The notes beneath the pieces are model-generated. The model saw only the letters and a list, made by a program, of their open reading frames with translations. It did no database searches and was not told where the DNA came from. A DNA stretch of 64,000 bases from Nostoc sp. LPT (GTDB lineage Bacteria > Cyanobacteriota > Cyanobacteriia > Cyanobacteriales > Nostocaceae), in the NCBI RefSeq assembly GCF_017115165.1, contig NZ_JABXKF010000031.1:43081-107080 (forward strand), in the 5' to 3' direction. The first letter of the stretch is position 1, and the number at the start of each line of letters is the position of its first letter. This document shows positions 54,078 through 63,310 of the stretch, piece after piece. The position numbers and the translations under genes are program-made.

Positions 54078-54440
54078 ATGACTACAAATTACGAAACAAT
54101 GTACATTCTCCGTCCTGACTTGGGAGAGGAACAGGTAGAGCAAGCAGTTACTAAATATCAGAATTTGCTTCGCGATCAAGGTGCCCAGGAGATCCAAATT
54201 CAAAATCGTGGTAAGCGCCGTCTGGCTTACGAAATCAAAAAACACCGGGATGGCATTTACATCCAGTTAAACTACAGCGCGCCTGCAACTGCGATCGCCC
54301 CCTTTGAACGCGCCATGCGCTTGAGTGAAGAAGTGATTCGCTATTTGACAATTAAGCAGGACATTGAAGAAGAAAAACCCCCGAAAGAGGAAAAGGAAAA
54401 GCCCACTAAAGTAGCTGCACCTGCACCTGCAACAGTGTAG
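54078..54440 (+). CDS. rpsF: 30S ribosomal protein S6
   Basis: S6 binds 16S rRNA with S18 on the 30S platform. The 120-residue form from ATG 54078 ([15 protein letters not shown]) is preferred; in-frame ATGs at 54060 and upstream codons add unlikely residues. Marks: [40 protein letters not shown]. The C-terminal 20 residues are a Lys/Glu/Pro/Ala tail as in other cyanobacteria. Confidence 0.97.
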   Translation: MTTNYETMYILRPDLGEEQVEQAVTKYQNLLRDQGAQEIQIQNRGKRRLAYEIKKHRDGIYIQLNYSAPATAIAPFERAMRLSEEVIRYLTIKQDIEEEKPPKEEKEKPTKVAAPAPATV

Positions 54441-54668
54441 GGAGATGAGGGAGATGAGGGAGCAGGGGGAAAATTCCTCTCATCTGCACCCTTCCCCATG
54501 ATCCAATGCCCCATGCCCAATTCCCAATCCCCATTCAATAAAATTTTGTCTTTTTCTTTTTTCGTGACTTGTTTGGGAATGCTAAATTAACAAATACTTG
54601 CCAAAGGTAGTACTCCCGCAGTTATACCTAAGAGTGGACAAGATTCTGAATGGGAGCTTTAAGCTACT

Positions 54669-55229
54669 GTGAACCAATCTGATACACCTAATATTCAAGT
54701 TCTCTCGACGGAAGTATCGCAGCTACGCCAGGAGTTGCAACTTCGCGATCAATTAGTGCAACAACTATCTCAAGAACTCTTCCGGCTGGTAAAGGGTAAC
54801 ACTAGTTTTATGCCCCAGCAGCCGGAAGTTGAGCGCGATCTGACCCAGTTACACGCTTTACAAGAACAACTTCAAGCTGTGGAACAGCAGGTGGCGTTCT
54901 ACCAAGAGCAAATTACAACTCGTGACTCTGAAATTTACCAATTGCGACAGTCAGTTCAAGAACTTACCGATCGCACTCGGATGTTAGAGCAAGTAGTACA
55001 AGAGTTGCCTCAAATTTACCGTCGGAAGTTTGAAGAGCGGATGACGCCAGTCAGAGAAAAGGTAGCAATGCTACAACGAGAAAACCGCCAGCTGCAAGCA
55101 GAACTGCAAAGTGTGAGTTACCGTTTAGCACTAAAAACTCGCAATGCTAGTCATAGCGGTATTGATTTACCAAATTTTTCCCGCCCAGCATCCCAACAAA
55201 CTAATATTTCGACTCCCCAGAATGCCTAA
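54669..55229 (+). CDS. Coiled-coil protein, 186 aa
   Basis: The protein has a long coiled coil (about residues 10-155): VSQLRQELQLRDQLVQQLSQ, EQQVAFYQEQITTRDSEIYQ, REKVAMLQRENRQLQAELQS. The C-terminal 35 residues are polar. I do not recognise a named family, though it looks conserved. Start is GTG 54669. It follows rpsF by 228 bp, with short repeats (GGGAGATGAGG, CCCCATGCCC) in the spacer. Confidence 0.75.
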   Translation: MNQSDTPNIQVLSTEVSQLRQELQLRDQLVQQLSQELFRLVKGNTSFMPQQPEVERDLTQLHALQEQLQAVEQQVAFYQEQITTRDSEIYQLRQSVQELTDRTRMLEQVVQELPQIYRRKFEERMTPVREKVAMLQRENRQLQAELQSVSYRLALKTRNASHSGIDLPNFSRPASQQTNISTPQNA

Positions 55230-55366
55230 ATTTACCATTATGGTGGAATCTAAGAGGTAAGAAATTGATGCATCAAAGCATCTTGGAGGCATCCAAGTAA
55301 TAGATCGAGGCAAAAATAACCATAGAGTTAGAAATAACGGAAAAGCTGATATTCTAACCTTTCTTA

Positions 55367-55497
55367 CGGACTTCCAGAAAATAAATTATCCAATTTACTC
55401 AGATAATATTTTTCTTTCTCCCCAAGCTTTGAGCTCCCTGCCCCCTGCCTACACAGCGATAGGATATTTTTATTAGTTGGAAGTCCCTTACCTCCTG
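55367..55497. mobile_element. MITE-like element, copy 2 (ends GGACTTCCA)
   Basis: The ends CGGACTTCCA (55367-55376) and TGGAAGTCCC (55488-55497) are inverted with one mismatch. It matches the element at 9004-9127 in reverse orientation. TTA lies directly on both sides (55364-55366 and 55498-55500), a possible target duplication. Confidence 0.75.
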
Positions 55498-55597
55498 CTT
55501 CCTTTCACTAGTTACGCCGGATATAAAACAATTAGCTTAGAGTAATTTGAAAAAGCCTGTCTTTAAAAGGCTGGGGAGTGTCACAAACAGTTGCATT

Positions 55598-55836
55598 TGC
55601 TTTGACCAATTTTGGTCATTTCTAAACTTTAGTACTTTAGGTAGATGACTTACAATAAGCAGATTCATTCATCTGTAATTTCTACTACCTAGCTCAAAGC
55701 CACGAGTTTCACTCAACATTCTTCTCTAGACAAGAAAGAAAATCAGCCTGCTAGCACCAGACTGTTATCTTAAGAGAATGTGAAAAGATGCAAATATTGC
55801 TTGACTCCGCCATCCTTCTTTAGGTAGATTTATTAG
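55598..55836. other. Spacer with a hairpin and a copied gene tail
   Basis: TGACCAATTTTGGTCA at 55603-55618 is a perfect palindrome. 55749-55772 (CTGCTAGCACCAGACTGTTA and on) nearly repeats 55840-55863, the 3' end of the STAS gene, so the tail of that gene was duplicated. No gene is seen. Confidence 0.6.
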
Positions 55837-56190
55837 TTAGTCTGCTAGCATCAGACTGTTATCTTTGACGTTGGTAAAAATATCTTGGTAAGTGTGAAAA
55901 ATTTCAAACACTGTATCAAGTTGGGTAAGTTCCAAAATCAACCGTACAGGAGCTTGTACGTTGCATAGAACCAAGCGGCAACCACTCTGACGTGCAGCTT
56001 TTAACCCTTTTACTAAAGGAACTAACCCAGAGCTGTCCATGAAGTTAACTTCTGCTAGGTCGATAACCCAAAGTTGATAAGCTTGAGGGACTACTCCAGC
56101 CATCTGTTCGCTCAAAGCCTTACCGCCTTCCAAATCTATGCTTCCTTGGGGTTTAAACAAAATCACTTGAAGTTCTTGTGTGAAAGCCAT
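55837..56190 (-). CDS. STAS-domain protein (anti-sigma factor antagonist type)
   Basis: From ATG 56190 (MAFTQELQVILFKPQGSIDL) the 117-residue protein is a single STAS domain. The phosphorylatable serine is in NFMDSSGLVPLVKGL (the usual DSSGL motif). Such proteins relay partner-switching signals with an RsbW-type kinase and a PP2C phosphatase; neither is nearby. An upstream in-frame ATG at 56295 would add 35 residues of unlikely sequence. Confidence 0.9.
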   Translation of the reverse strand: MAFTQELQVILFKPQGSIDLEGGKALSEQMAGVVPQAYQLWVIDLAEVNFMDSSGLVPLVKGLKAARQSGCRLVLCNVQAPVRLILELTQLDTVFEIFHTYQDIFTNVKDNSLMLAD

Positions 56191-56664
56191 GAATTTAACA
56201 GGGTAATTGGAACACTTGACAAAAAATTGAAAAAGACATAAACACTTCTTCTCTTTCAACAGTGAAATGACTCTTTTACCCAGATATTTGGGCAATTGCA
56301 GTCCTACAGTTGAGAGAGATTATTTCAGTATTCATGTCGTATAATTTGTGATAACTTTCATCAATATAGGCATAAGCGCCTAACAATTTCGGTATCAACC
56401 GTATCTTTTACAAGATTTTCACAATTTCAACGGATATTTATAAATTTTCTCCAAAATTTTTCATCTTTTTTCAATAAATTATGAATATATGGTATATATT
56501 ACAAAAATATTCAAAAGTTAACAGTTACTATAGACTAGAAGCTATGGATTATTCAGTATTAAACTAATGACATAATGACTCTATGTATTAGTTTGATTGA
56601 CACCCCACCCAAAAAAAAGCAAAGATATAGTAAAAGTAAAAATTTGTAAAGACGGCGGTGCGGA
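56191..56664. other. AT-rich divergent spacer, STAS gene / dedA
   Basis: It contains no recognisable repeat or gene. The region 56400-56560 is very AT-rich (long A/T runs), as expected for promoters. A CCCACCCAAAAAAAAG tract is at 56603-56619. Confidence 0.4.
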
Positions 56665-57294
56665 ATGTCTTTAGAGCTGATTTCACTAGAAAATATCCAG
56701 AAAGTTGCTCATAATTACGGGTATTGGGCAATTTTTTTCGGAATTTTGCTAGAAAATTTAGGCATTCCCCTTCCTGGTGAAACCGTGACCTTAGTGGGCG
56801 GGTTTTTAGCTGGCAGCGATGAACTAAATTTCTGGCTGGTTCTCGGTGACGCAATCATGGGTGCTGTCATTGGTGGTATTTGTGGCTATTGGATTGGTAG
56901 AGTTAGCGGTTGGGCTTTTCTGGTAAAAGTTGGCAGCATATTTCGGATTTCTGAAGTGCGGCTGCTGAGTATTAAAGATCAATTTAGTCAAAATGCTGCT
57001 AAAGGAGTGTTTTTTGGGCGTTTTTTGGCATTGTTACGAGTTTTTGCTGCACCACTAGCTGGTATAGCTGAAATGCCCTTTGGAAAATTCTTTTTATACA
57101 ACTTGTTAGGAGCAGTTGCTTGGGCTAGCTTGATGGTGACATTAGCTTTTTTTGCTGGCAAAATAGTCTCTTTAGAACAATTGGTTGCTTGGGTGGGTCA
57201 ATTTGCGATCGCAGCGTTATTAATCCTCGCTGCCTTAATTTTTGTGCCCCTGTGGCTGGAGTCTCGCCAGGTTAAAGGTGCAGCAGAAGAGTAA
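56665..57294 (+). CDS. DedA-family membrane protein
   Basis: The 209-residue inner-membrane protein is of the DedA/SNARE-associated (VTT) type, linked with undecaprenyl-phosphate or phospholipid flipping. Marks: ILLENLGIPLPGETVTLVGG with the conserved Glu, and FFGRFLALLRVFAAPLAGIA with the conserved Arg residues. Four to five helices. It stands alone; short tandem repeats follow it. Confidence 0.94.
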   Translation: MSLELISLENIQKVAHNYGYWAIFFGILLENLGIPLPGETVTLVGGFLAGSDELNFWLVLGDAIMGAVIGGICGYWIGRVSGWAFLVKVGSIFRISEVRLLSIKDQFSQNAAKGVFFGRFLALLRVFAAPLAGIAEMPFGKFFLYNLLGAVAWASLMVTLAFFAGKIVSLEQLVAWVGQFAIAALLILAALIFVPLWLESRQVKGAAEE

Positions 57295-57308
57295 GTCAAG
57301 CATAAATT

Positions 57309-57410
57309 AAGTGAGGAGTGAGGAGTGAGGAGTGAGGAGTAAAGTAAAAAGTGAATTTTTTAACTTTTACTTTTGTATTTTGCTTTTTTAACTCCTAACT
57401 CCTAACTCTT
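57309..57410. repeat. Short tandem repeats between dedA and argG
   Basis: Four units of GTGAGGA (57309-57340) are followed by AACTTTTACTTTTG and then three units of ACTCCTA (57390-57410). The two sets are partly complementary. The tract ends at the 3' end of argG and may act as terminator for both convergent genes. Confidence 0.85.
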
Positions 57411-58611
57411 AACCCCTAATCTGCTTTGACCAAATACGAGTCGGTAGTCCCCAAACGTAGATAAAGCCTTCAGCGGCTTTGTGGTCAAATTTGTCTTCGG
57501 CTCCATAGGTTGCCAAATCGGGAGTATAGAGAGAATTATCGCTCGAACGCCCAACTATCGTAGAGTTGCCCTTGAACAACTTGACTCGCACAGTTCCAGA
57601 GACTTGCTCTTGTGTCTTTTGAATAAAGGCATCAAGTGCAACTTTGAGTGGACTGTACCACAAACCGTTGTAAACAATTTGGCTGTAAGTTTCTTCAATC
57701 CCACGCTTGTAATGGGTGACATCTGCCGTTAAAGCCAAGCTTTCTAAATCTCTATGTGCCTGAATTAGCACCAACATCGCGGGTGATTCGTAGATTTCCC
57801 GCGATTTGATCCCCACCAGACGGTTTTCAATCATATCGATCCTTCCGATGCCATGATTTCCTACCGCCTGATTGAGTTCTTCAATTAGCTCAACTGGCTT
57901 TTTGGCTATACCGTTGAGGGTTGTGGGAATACCACCGTGGAAACCAATTTCGATGTACTCTGGGTCGTTGGGAGTGTGAGCGATCGCTTTGGTCATCTCA
58001 TAAATTTCTTCTGGTGGCTCAAATGACGGATCTTCGAGTAAACCAGCTTCAATACTACGACCAAGCAAATTCTTGTCAATACTATAGGGAGAAGATTTTT
58101 TGACTGGTGAGGGAATACCAAACTTTTCCCCATAAGCGATCGTTTCCTCACGACTCATCCTCCATTCTCTGGCTGGTGCGAGGATCTTCAAGTTGGGGTT
58201 TAAGGCGGTTACAGAGACATCAAAGCGAACCTGATCGTTGCCTTTGCCGGTGCAACCGTGAGCGATCGCATCAGCACCATATTTTTCGGCTGTTTCTACT
58301 AATATTTTGGCGATCAGTGGACGAGCCAGAGCGGTTCCTAGAGGATAACGATTTTCATAAAGGGCGTTGGCTTGAATCGCTCCAAAGGCGTAATCTTTAA
58401 CGAAGCTGTCTTTGACATCCGCCACTAGGGATTCACTTGCACCCGATTTCAGAGCTTTTTCTCTGATTGGCTCTAATTCATCTCCCTGACCTAAATCTGC
58501 TGCTAGGGTAATTACCTCTTCTACACCCCACTCCTGCTTGAGGTAGGGGATGCAAACTGAGGTATCCACTCCGCCAGAATATGCCAGGACAACCTTTTTG
58601 GCGCGACCCAT
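57409..58611 (-). CDS. argG: Argininosuccinate synthase
   Basis: ArgG joins citrulline and aspartate with ATP in arginine synthesis; in cyanobacteria this also feeds cyanophycin. The 400-residue protein has the ATP-pyrophosphatase loop [12 protein letters not shown] (8-19), [13 protein letters not shown] and [15 protein letters not shown], all typical. No other arg gene is adjacent. It starts 380 bp downstream of the PEP-CTERM gene on the same strand, with a hairpin between. Confidence 0.98.
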   Translation of the reverse strand: MGRAKKVVLAYSGGVDTSVCIPYLKQEWGVEEVITLAADLGQGDELEPIREKALKSGASESLVADVKDSFVKDYAFGAIQANALYENRYPLGTALARPLIAKILVETAEKYGADAIAHGCTGKGNDQVRFDVSVTALNPNLKILAPAREWRMSREETIAYGEKFGIPSPVKKSSPYSIDKNLLGRSIEAGLLEDPSFEPPEEIYEMTKAIAHTPNDPEYIEIGFHGGIPTTLNGIAKKPVELIEELNQAVGNHGIGRIDMIENRLVGIKSREIYESPAMLVLIQAHRDLESLALTADVTHYKRGIEETYSQIVYNGLWYSPLKVALDAFIQKTQEQVSGTVRVKLFKGNSTIVGRSSDNSLYTPDLATYGAEDKFDHKAAEGFIYVWGLPTRIWSKQIRG

Positions 58612-58857
58612 TAATTTCTCCAGTTAGGATAACAAAGAATGAGTCATTATTATATCTAAACTAATCCATGTATATTTTATTCATGCAACAACCTATAAGG
58701 GGATTTAGGAGTTAGGAGTCAAAATTATAGTTCACTCTTAATCCAGTTCGGTTAAGCTGTAAGCAGTTATTGAGTATAGAAAAAGAAAATTATTTCTCAA
58801 GGTTGCTATGCGTAGCATTGATCGTAGAAGAAGGCCCGATCGTAAATAGCAAAAGGA

Positions 58858-58892
58858 TTAGGGCGAGTTTACCTAAGTAAGCTCACCCTAAT
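58858..58892 (-). terminator. Hairpin between the PEP-CTERM gene and argG
   Basis: Arms TTAGGGCGAGTTTAC and GTAAGCTCACCCTAA pair with one mismatch and a CTAA loop. Lying 100 bp after the PEP-CTERM stop on the minus strand, it is the likely end of that transcript. T-run is short (TCCTTTT). Confidence 0.65.
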
Positions 58893-58990
58893 TTGTATTT
58901 AATATTAACTTAGTTTTGAAATCCTTATACAGGCTAAGGTTAGAGTATAGAGAAAATCAGGAAAATCTTACTGAGCTCAGATTGATATAT

Positions 58991-59755
58991 TTAATGAGAT
59001 TGCCTTACACTTTGCAACTTCTCGTTCTTGCGCTTGCGTAGAAACATACCACCTACAGCCAGCATACCTAAGGTAACACTAGGCTCAGGAACAGACTTAG
59101 GATCAAAACCTGTAAATCTGTCAGTTCCTTGATGGAAAGAATGGTTGTCACTTTCAAATCCACCACCACCTGCTTGGGTAATGACAATCTTGTTGAAAAT
59201 ATCGTTGCTACTATCTGAGTAGAAGTGAAGGTAGCCATTTCCTTCACCGTAATGCTGTGACGCACGAATTGGAGCAACCGGGTTCACATCTTCAGTTGTA
59301 AATGATTTGATCAGATTATCGCCTTTGTAGAAGGAAAAAACGTTACCAGAACTGATAGCTCCCCAGTCAATACCGAAATAATTGAGGGAATTTGCAAGGT
59401 TAATTGTGACTTGATCGCCGTTGAAAACTGCCAAATAGTTACCCTTATTATTGACTTCACCGTTTGCCCCAGCAGGTGCCCATTGATCTAACTTAACACT
59501 GCTGATTCCACTGTTATTCTCAAATGAGTACTTAGCGAAACCAGTGGTTGGTGCTTCACCATCATTGAAGTCAATAGTTTTTGTACCAGGAAGCTGAGTA
59601 AACTCAGAAAAAGCACCTTTGTCAGTTTCTCCATTAGGACCTGCAATGCCAGTGGTTACTTTGAAGGAAATAGCCTGGGCAGAACCTGCATAGATAAATG
59701 AGGAGATTGCAGATAAAGATAGAGCCGCGATACAAGCAATTTTTGTAAGAGACAT
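58991..59755 (-). CDS. PEP-CTERM sorting-signal protein
   Basis: The 254-residue exported protein has a signal peptide (residues 1-28, ending AGSAQA) and a C-terminal PEP-CTERM tail: SVPEPSVTLGMLAVGGMFLR followed by basic residues, the signal for exosortase processing. The middle is strand-rich with many Asn, Gly and Ser (KTIDFNDGEAP, NYFGIDWGAISSGNVFSFYK), like other extracellular matrix proteins. Function is unknown; surface or matrix location is likely. Its upstream 470-bp spacer is AT-rich. Confidence 0.92.
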   Translation of the reverse strand: MSLTKIACIAALSLSAISSFIYAGSAQAISFKVTTGIAGPNGETDKGAFSEFTQLPGTKTIDFNDGEAPTTGFAKYSFENNSGISSVKLDQWAPAGANGEVNNKGNYLAVFNGDQVTINLANSLNYFGIDWGAISSGNVFSFYKGDNLIKSFTTEDVNPVAPIRASQHYGEGNGYLHFYSDSSNDIFNKIVITQAGGGGFESDNHSFHQGTDRFTGFDPKSVPEPSVTLGMLAVGGMFLRKRKNEKLQSVRQSH

Positions 59756-60250
59756 ACTTTTGAGATTCTGTATTTTTAATTGTTGAAAAATTCGCTGTGC
59801 GATTTGAGTTCATTATGTAATGTCTTTTATCAGAAAGAATAGGATAAAAATACTGGATTTATATTTACTGAAAAATTGCTATATCTAGTAAAGCACTTGC
59901 TTGATTTTTGAACATAAATAAGTAGTTTTACTTGCCGGAAAAGTAGATAAAGTATCTGTTCTTTATCTGAAGATAAAAAAGCTTTAAAGTTAGCTCCTAT
60001 ATATCAAGAATTTGTATCTTCGGATGTTGTCCTGATTAAGAATCAATCAAGATAACAAACAAGACTGTTTAAAATTCTTTGTTTGCTGATAAATAAAAAT
60101 AGATTCGTGGTCATTGCTATTGGTTTTGACATTCTTCCCTCGCTCTATTTACTTTTACTTCTGTAGTCAACTATGCAACCTAAGTGTTTTGACATAGCTA
60201 GTAACATGAATTAAACTAAACTCTTGCAATCAACAAAAGAATCTCGATCG
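59756..60250. other. AT-rich divergent spacer, PEP-CTERM gene / anmK
   Basis: No gene, tRNA or repeat is apparent in this 495-bp spacer. It should contain the promoters of both divergent genes. I could not assign specific boxes. Confidence 0.4.
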
Positions 60251-61504
60251 ATGCATCCAACTGAAAAAGCTGTTGTCCCCACTCGCGTTATTGGTTTAAT
60301 TAGTGGCACATCCGTAGATGGCATAGACGCTGCGTTGGTAGAGATTTCCGGCACAGAATTGGATCTCAAAGTTGAGTTGCTAGCCGGGGCAACATATCCT
60401 TATCCAGCCGAACTCAGAGAAAGAATATTAGCAGTTGGTGCAGGCGTTGCCATCTCAATGGCAGAATTAGCAGAAATAGATGATGCGATCGCTCAAGTCT
60501 TTGCCCAAGCCGCCCAAAATATTCAAATTGGTCATCAACCAGCCACTCTCATTGGCTCCCACGGTCAGACTGTTTATCATCGACCACCCAAAGAGGCAGC
60601 AGGGGAGCAGGGGAGCAGGGGGAGAGAAATGCTCACTACCCACTGGCTCAACCCTAGCTATCTGCTAACAGCACTGGGCACTACTTTGGGTTACAGTCTT
60701 CAACTAGGGCGCGGTGCATTAATTGCCCATCTTACGAGCATTGCAACTGTGAGCAACTTCCGCGTTGCTGATATTGCTATTGGTGGTCATGGTGCGCCTC
60801 TCGTGCCCAGAGTGGATGCTTATTTACTCAGTCATCCCCAGGAGGGGCGTTGTATTCAAAATATTGGTGGTATTGGCAATGTTGCTTATATTCCGCCTCG
60901 GCGTGGTGACTGGCTCTCAAAAATTCGCGCTTGGGATACTGGCCCAGGAAATAGTCTATTAGATATAGCGGTGGAGCATTTAAGCGCTGGTGCTAAAACT
61001 TATGATCAAGATGGCAATTGGGCAGCGAGTGGTACTCCTTGCCATCCTTTAGTAGAACAATGGCTCAACCAAGACTACTTTCATCTACCGCCACCCAAAT
61101 CCACTGGACGCGAATTATTTGGTGTGACTTACCTGCATCAGTGTTTAAAAGATGCTCAAGCATACCAACTCAATCCTGCTGACGTACTGGCAACTCTTAC
61201 AGAACTTACAGCTGCTTCAATTGTTCACAGTTACCGCACTTTTTTGCCAGAAATGCCACAACGGGTATTATTATGTGGTGGTGGTAGTCGCAATCTCTAT
61301 TTGAAACAAAGATTACAGTTATTGTTGGCATCCATACCAGTCTGGACTACAGATGAAGTCGGCTTGAGTGCAGATTTTAAAGAAGCGATCGCTTTCGCAG
61401 TTTTAGCCTACTGGCGACATTTGGGTATTCCTGGCAACCTACCCACTGCTACAGGTGCACCTCAAGAAGTACTTTTGGGAGAAATTCACCAAGGTCAGTC
61501 CTGA
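60251..61504 (+). CDS. anmK: Anhydro-N-acetylmuramic acid kinase
   Basis: AnmK phosphorylates and opens 1,6-anhydro-MurNAc in cell-wall recycling. From ATG 60251 (417 residues) it has [57 protein letters not shown] and [10 protein letters not shown], the ASKHA kinase motifs. Right after HRPP, residues [13 protein letters not shown] come from a GGGGAGCA short repeat (60599-60627) expanded within the gene, in frame. Length is slightly longer than usual for that reason. Confidence 0.95.
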   Translation: MHPTEKAVVPTRVIGLISGTSVDGIDAALVEISGTELDLKVELLAGATYPYPAELRERILAVGAGVAISMAELAEIDDAIAQVFAQAAQNIQIGHQPATLIGSHGQTVYHRPPKEAAGEQGSRGREMLTTHWLNPSYLLTALGTTLGYSLQLGRGALIAHLTSIATVSNFRVADIAIGGHGAPLVPRVDAYLLSHPQEGRCIQNIGGIGNVAYIPPRRGDWLSKIRAWDTGPGNSLLDIAVEHLSAGAKTYDQDGNWAASGTPCHPLVEQWLNQDYFHLPPPKSTGRELFGVTYLHQCLKDAQAYQLNPADVLATLTELTAASIVHSYRTFLPEMPQRVLLCGGGSRNLYLKQRLQLLLASIPVWTTDEVGLSADFKEAIAFAVLAYWRHLGIPGNLPTATGAPQEVLLGEIHQGQS

Positions 61505-61624
61505 GTCAAGAACAATAAACAAGATAAAAAATTTTTTCATTCTTCACTCATAACTCAGCACTGGCAACTTAGCACTGCTATAACTATAGTCTTGGCGGCA
61601 CTCGAGCAAGACAGGGAATAAAAG

Positions 61625-62071
61625 GTGGCTCATACTTTTTTATTGGAACCAGGACGCTGGGCAATGGAAGGAAATTGGCTGGAACGCAATGGTATGCCAA
61701 TTAGCGTCAAGGGTATGACCTTGGTCGCTTGGAATCGAGATAACTGGTTTACTATGGCCACAAAACTGATATTCCCAGGTAGCGATCGCTCCGAAATCTC
61801 TCTGCAATATAAGGGGCGGTTGCATGATGGAGAGCGTCAGTATACTTTTTTACTACAACATAATATTTTGGGGCAAGTTGAAGGCGAAGGCTGGATTGGT
61901 CTGGATACTATCGTACAGCGTTACTGGGTACTAGGCGATCGTCAGCGTCGTAGTGGCTTTGAAACCCTACACCGGATTTCGCAAGATACATATTACCTCA
62001 GTAGTGGTATCTTGGCTGGTCATTTTTTAACTAACACAATGGAAGCTAGCCTAGAGCGTCAGTCAGCTTAA
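61625..62071 (+). CDS. Conserved hypothetical protein, 148 aa
   Basis: The protein is soluble and strand-rich (LLEPGRWAMEGNWLERNGMP, SLQYKGRLHDGERQYTFLLQ, GWIGLDTIVQRYWVLGDRQRRSG), probably a small beta-barrel. I recall close relatives only in cyanobacteria and no assigned function. Start is GTG 61625 after AAAGGTG. It lies 120 bp after anmK on the same strand. Confidence 0.82.
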   Translation: MAHTFLLEPGRWAMEGNWLERNGMPISVKGMTLVAWNRDNWFTMATKLIFPGSDRSEISLQYKGRLHDGERQYTFLLQHNILGQVEGEGWIGLDTIVQRYWVLGDRQRRSGFETLHRISQDTYYLSSGILAGHFLTNTMEASLERQSA

Positions 62072-62296
62072 AGGCAACGCTGCCTCACTGCTTTGCTGTT
62101 CTTTTGGGCCAAAAACCGTCGTTCAAAAAACTCTGGTAACGCACTGGTTTCCCAACGCCTAATATCTCCTGCCCAACTTTAACCACTCATCGTTTATTCT
62201 CACCGACCTACTGAGTTGTATAGTAAAAAAGAAACGATCAAATTATCGTCAGGATTTTAGCATTTTACCTAACCGTGTAGTCAGGAGTTCAGTTTC

Positions 62297-63310
62297 GTGA
62301 ATCCTAAAGTCTCCGTTATTATCCCTGCTTACAATACTGAAACTTATATTGGGAAGGCAATAGAGTCAGCCTTAGAGCAAACACTCACTGACATTGAAGT
62401 TATTATTGTCGATGATGGCTCAATTGATAAAACTGTAGAAGTCGCTAAAAGTTTTACCGATCAACGTCTCAAAGTGATAGTTAATCAGCAAAATCTTGGA
62501 GCAGCGGCTGCACGTAATCGCGCCTTTAGAGCAGCCCAAGGAGAATGGATTGCTGTACTTGATTCAGATGATTGGTATGCTCCCGAAAGATTGTCCAAGC
62601 TTGTGTCTCTGGCAAATGAAAGAAATGCAGACATGATTGCTGACGATCTTTATTTAATCAAGGATGGAGAAATATCTCCTTGGAGCACATTGATTCAAGA
62701 AAGTGAAGAACGTATAGATAAAATTCTCCAAATTGATATTGTTTATTTTGTAGAAACTGATGTCTATGGGCAATCAGGGTTGCATCTTGGTTTAAGCAAG
62801 CCTCTATTCAAACGAGAATTTCTGGTTAAGCACGGCATTGAGTACGATGAAGAAATCAGGATGGGTCAAGATTTTTGGATTGATATGAAATGCTTAATCA
62901 AAGGAGCTCGCTTTTTTATTGAACCAAAACCCTATTATTTCTACCGTTCACGCCCTGGTTCTCTTGTATATCAAAGCCAATTACCACGCCTAAATCAATA
63001 CTGCAAAGCTGCTAAATATTTCATGCAACAAGACGTTGTGAAAAAAAATCCTGCTCTAATGCGTGCTTTATCTTATAATCTCTCAGTCTATAAGAAAAAT
63101 CTAGCTTACCTTCAAGTTGTAGAACCTATAAAACAAGGAAAATGGTTAACAGCATTCACAGAAATCAGGAAATATCCGGGCTTTTTTTATGATTTTATGT
63201 CCCGATTTAATAGTATCGTTGAACGTCGAATTCAATACTATGTGATGGATAATAAATCAAGTTTTGATATGTATCCTAACCAACAAAGGAAACGAAAAAC
63301 TACCTCTTAG
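62297..63310 (+). CDS. Family 2 glycosyltransferase
   Basis: The 337-residue enzyme has a GT-A fold: VSVIIPAYNTETYIGKAIES, the first Asp motif VIIVDDGSIDKT, and VLDSDDW as the DxD-type metal motif. It has no membrane segment. GT2 enzymes transfer a sugar from a nucleotide donor to polysaccharide or lipid acceptors; the acceptor is unknown. Start is GTG 62297. It is the last gene of the window and no polysaccharide gene is adjacent. Confidence 0.93.
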   Translation: MNPKVSVIIPAYNTETYIGKAIESALEQTLTDIEVIIVDDGSIDKTVEVAKSFTDQRLKVIVNQQNLGAAAARNRAFRAAQGEWIAVLDSDDWYAPERLSKLVSLANERNADMIADDLYLIKDGEISPWSTLIQESEERIDKILQIDIVYFVETDVYGQSGLHLGLSKPLFKREFLVKHGIEYDEEIRMGQDFWIDMKCLIKGARFFIEPKPYYFYRSRPGSLVYQSQLPRLNQYCKAAKYFMQQDVVKKNPALMRALSYNLSVYKKNLAYLQVVEPIKQGKWLTAFTEIRKYPGFFYDFMSRFNSIVERRIQYYVMDNKSSFDMYPNQQRKRKTTS

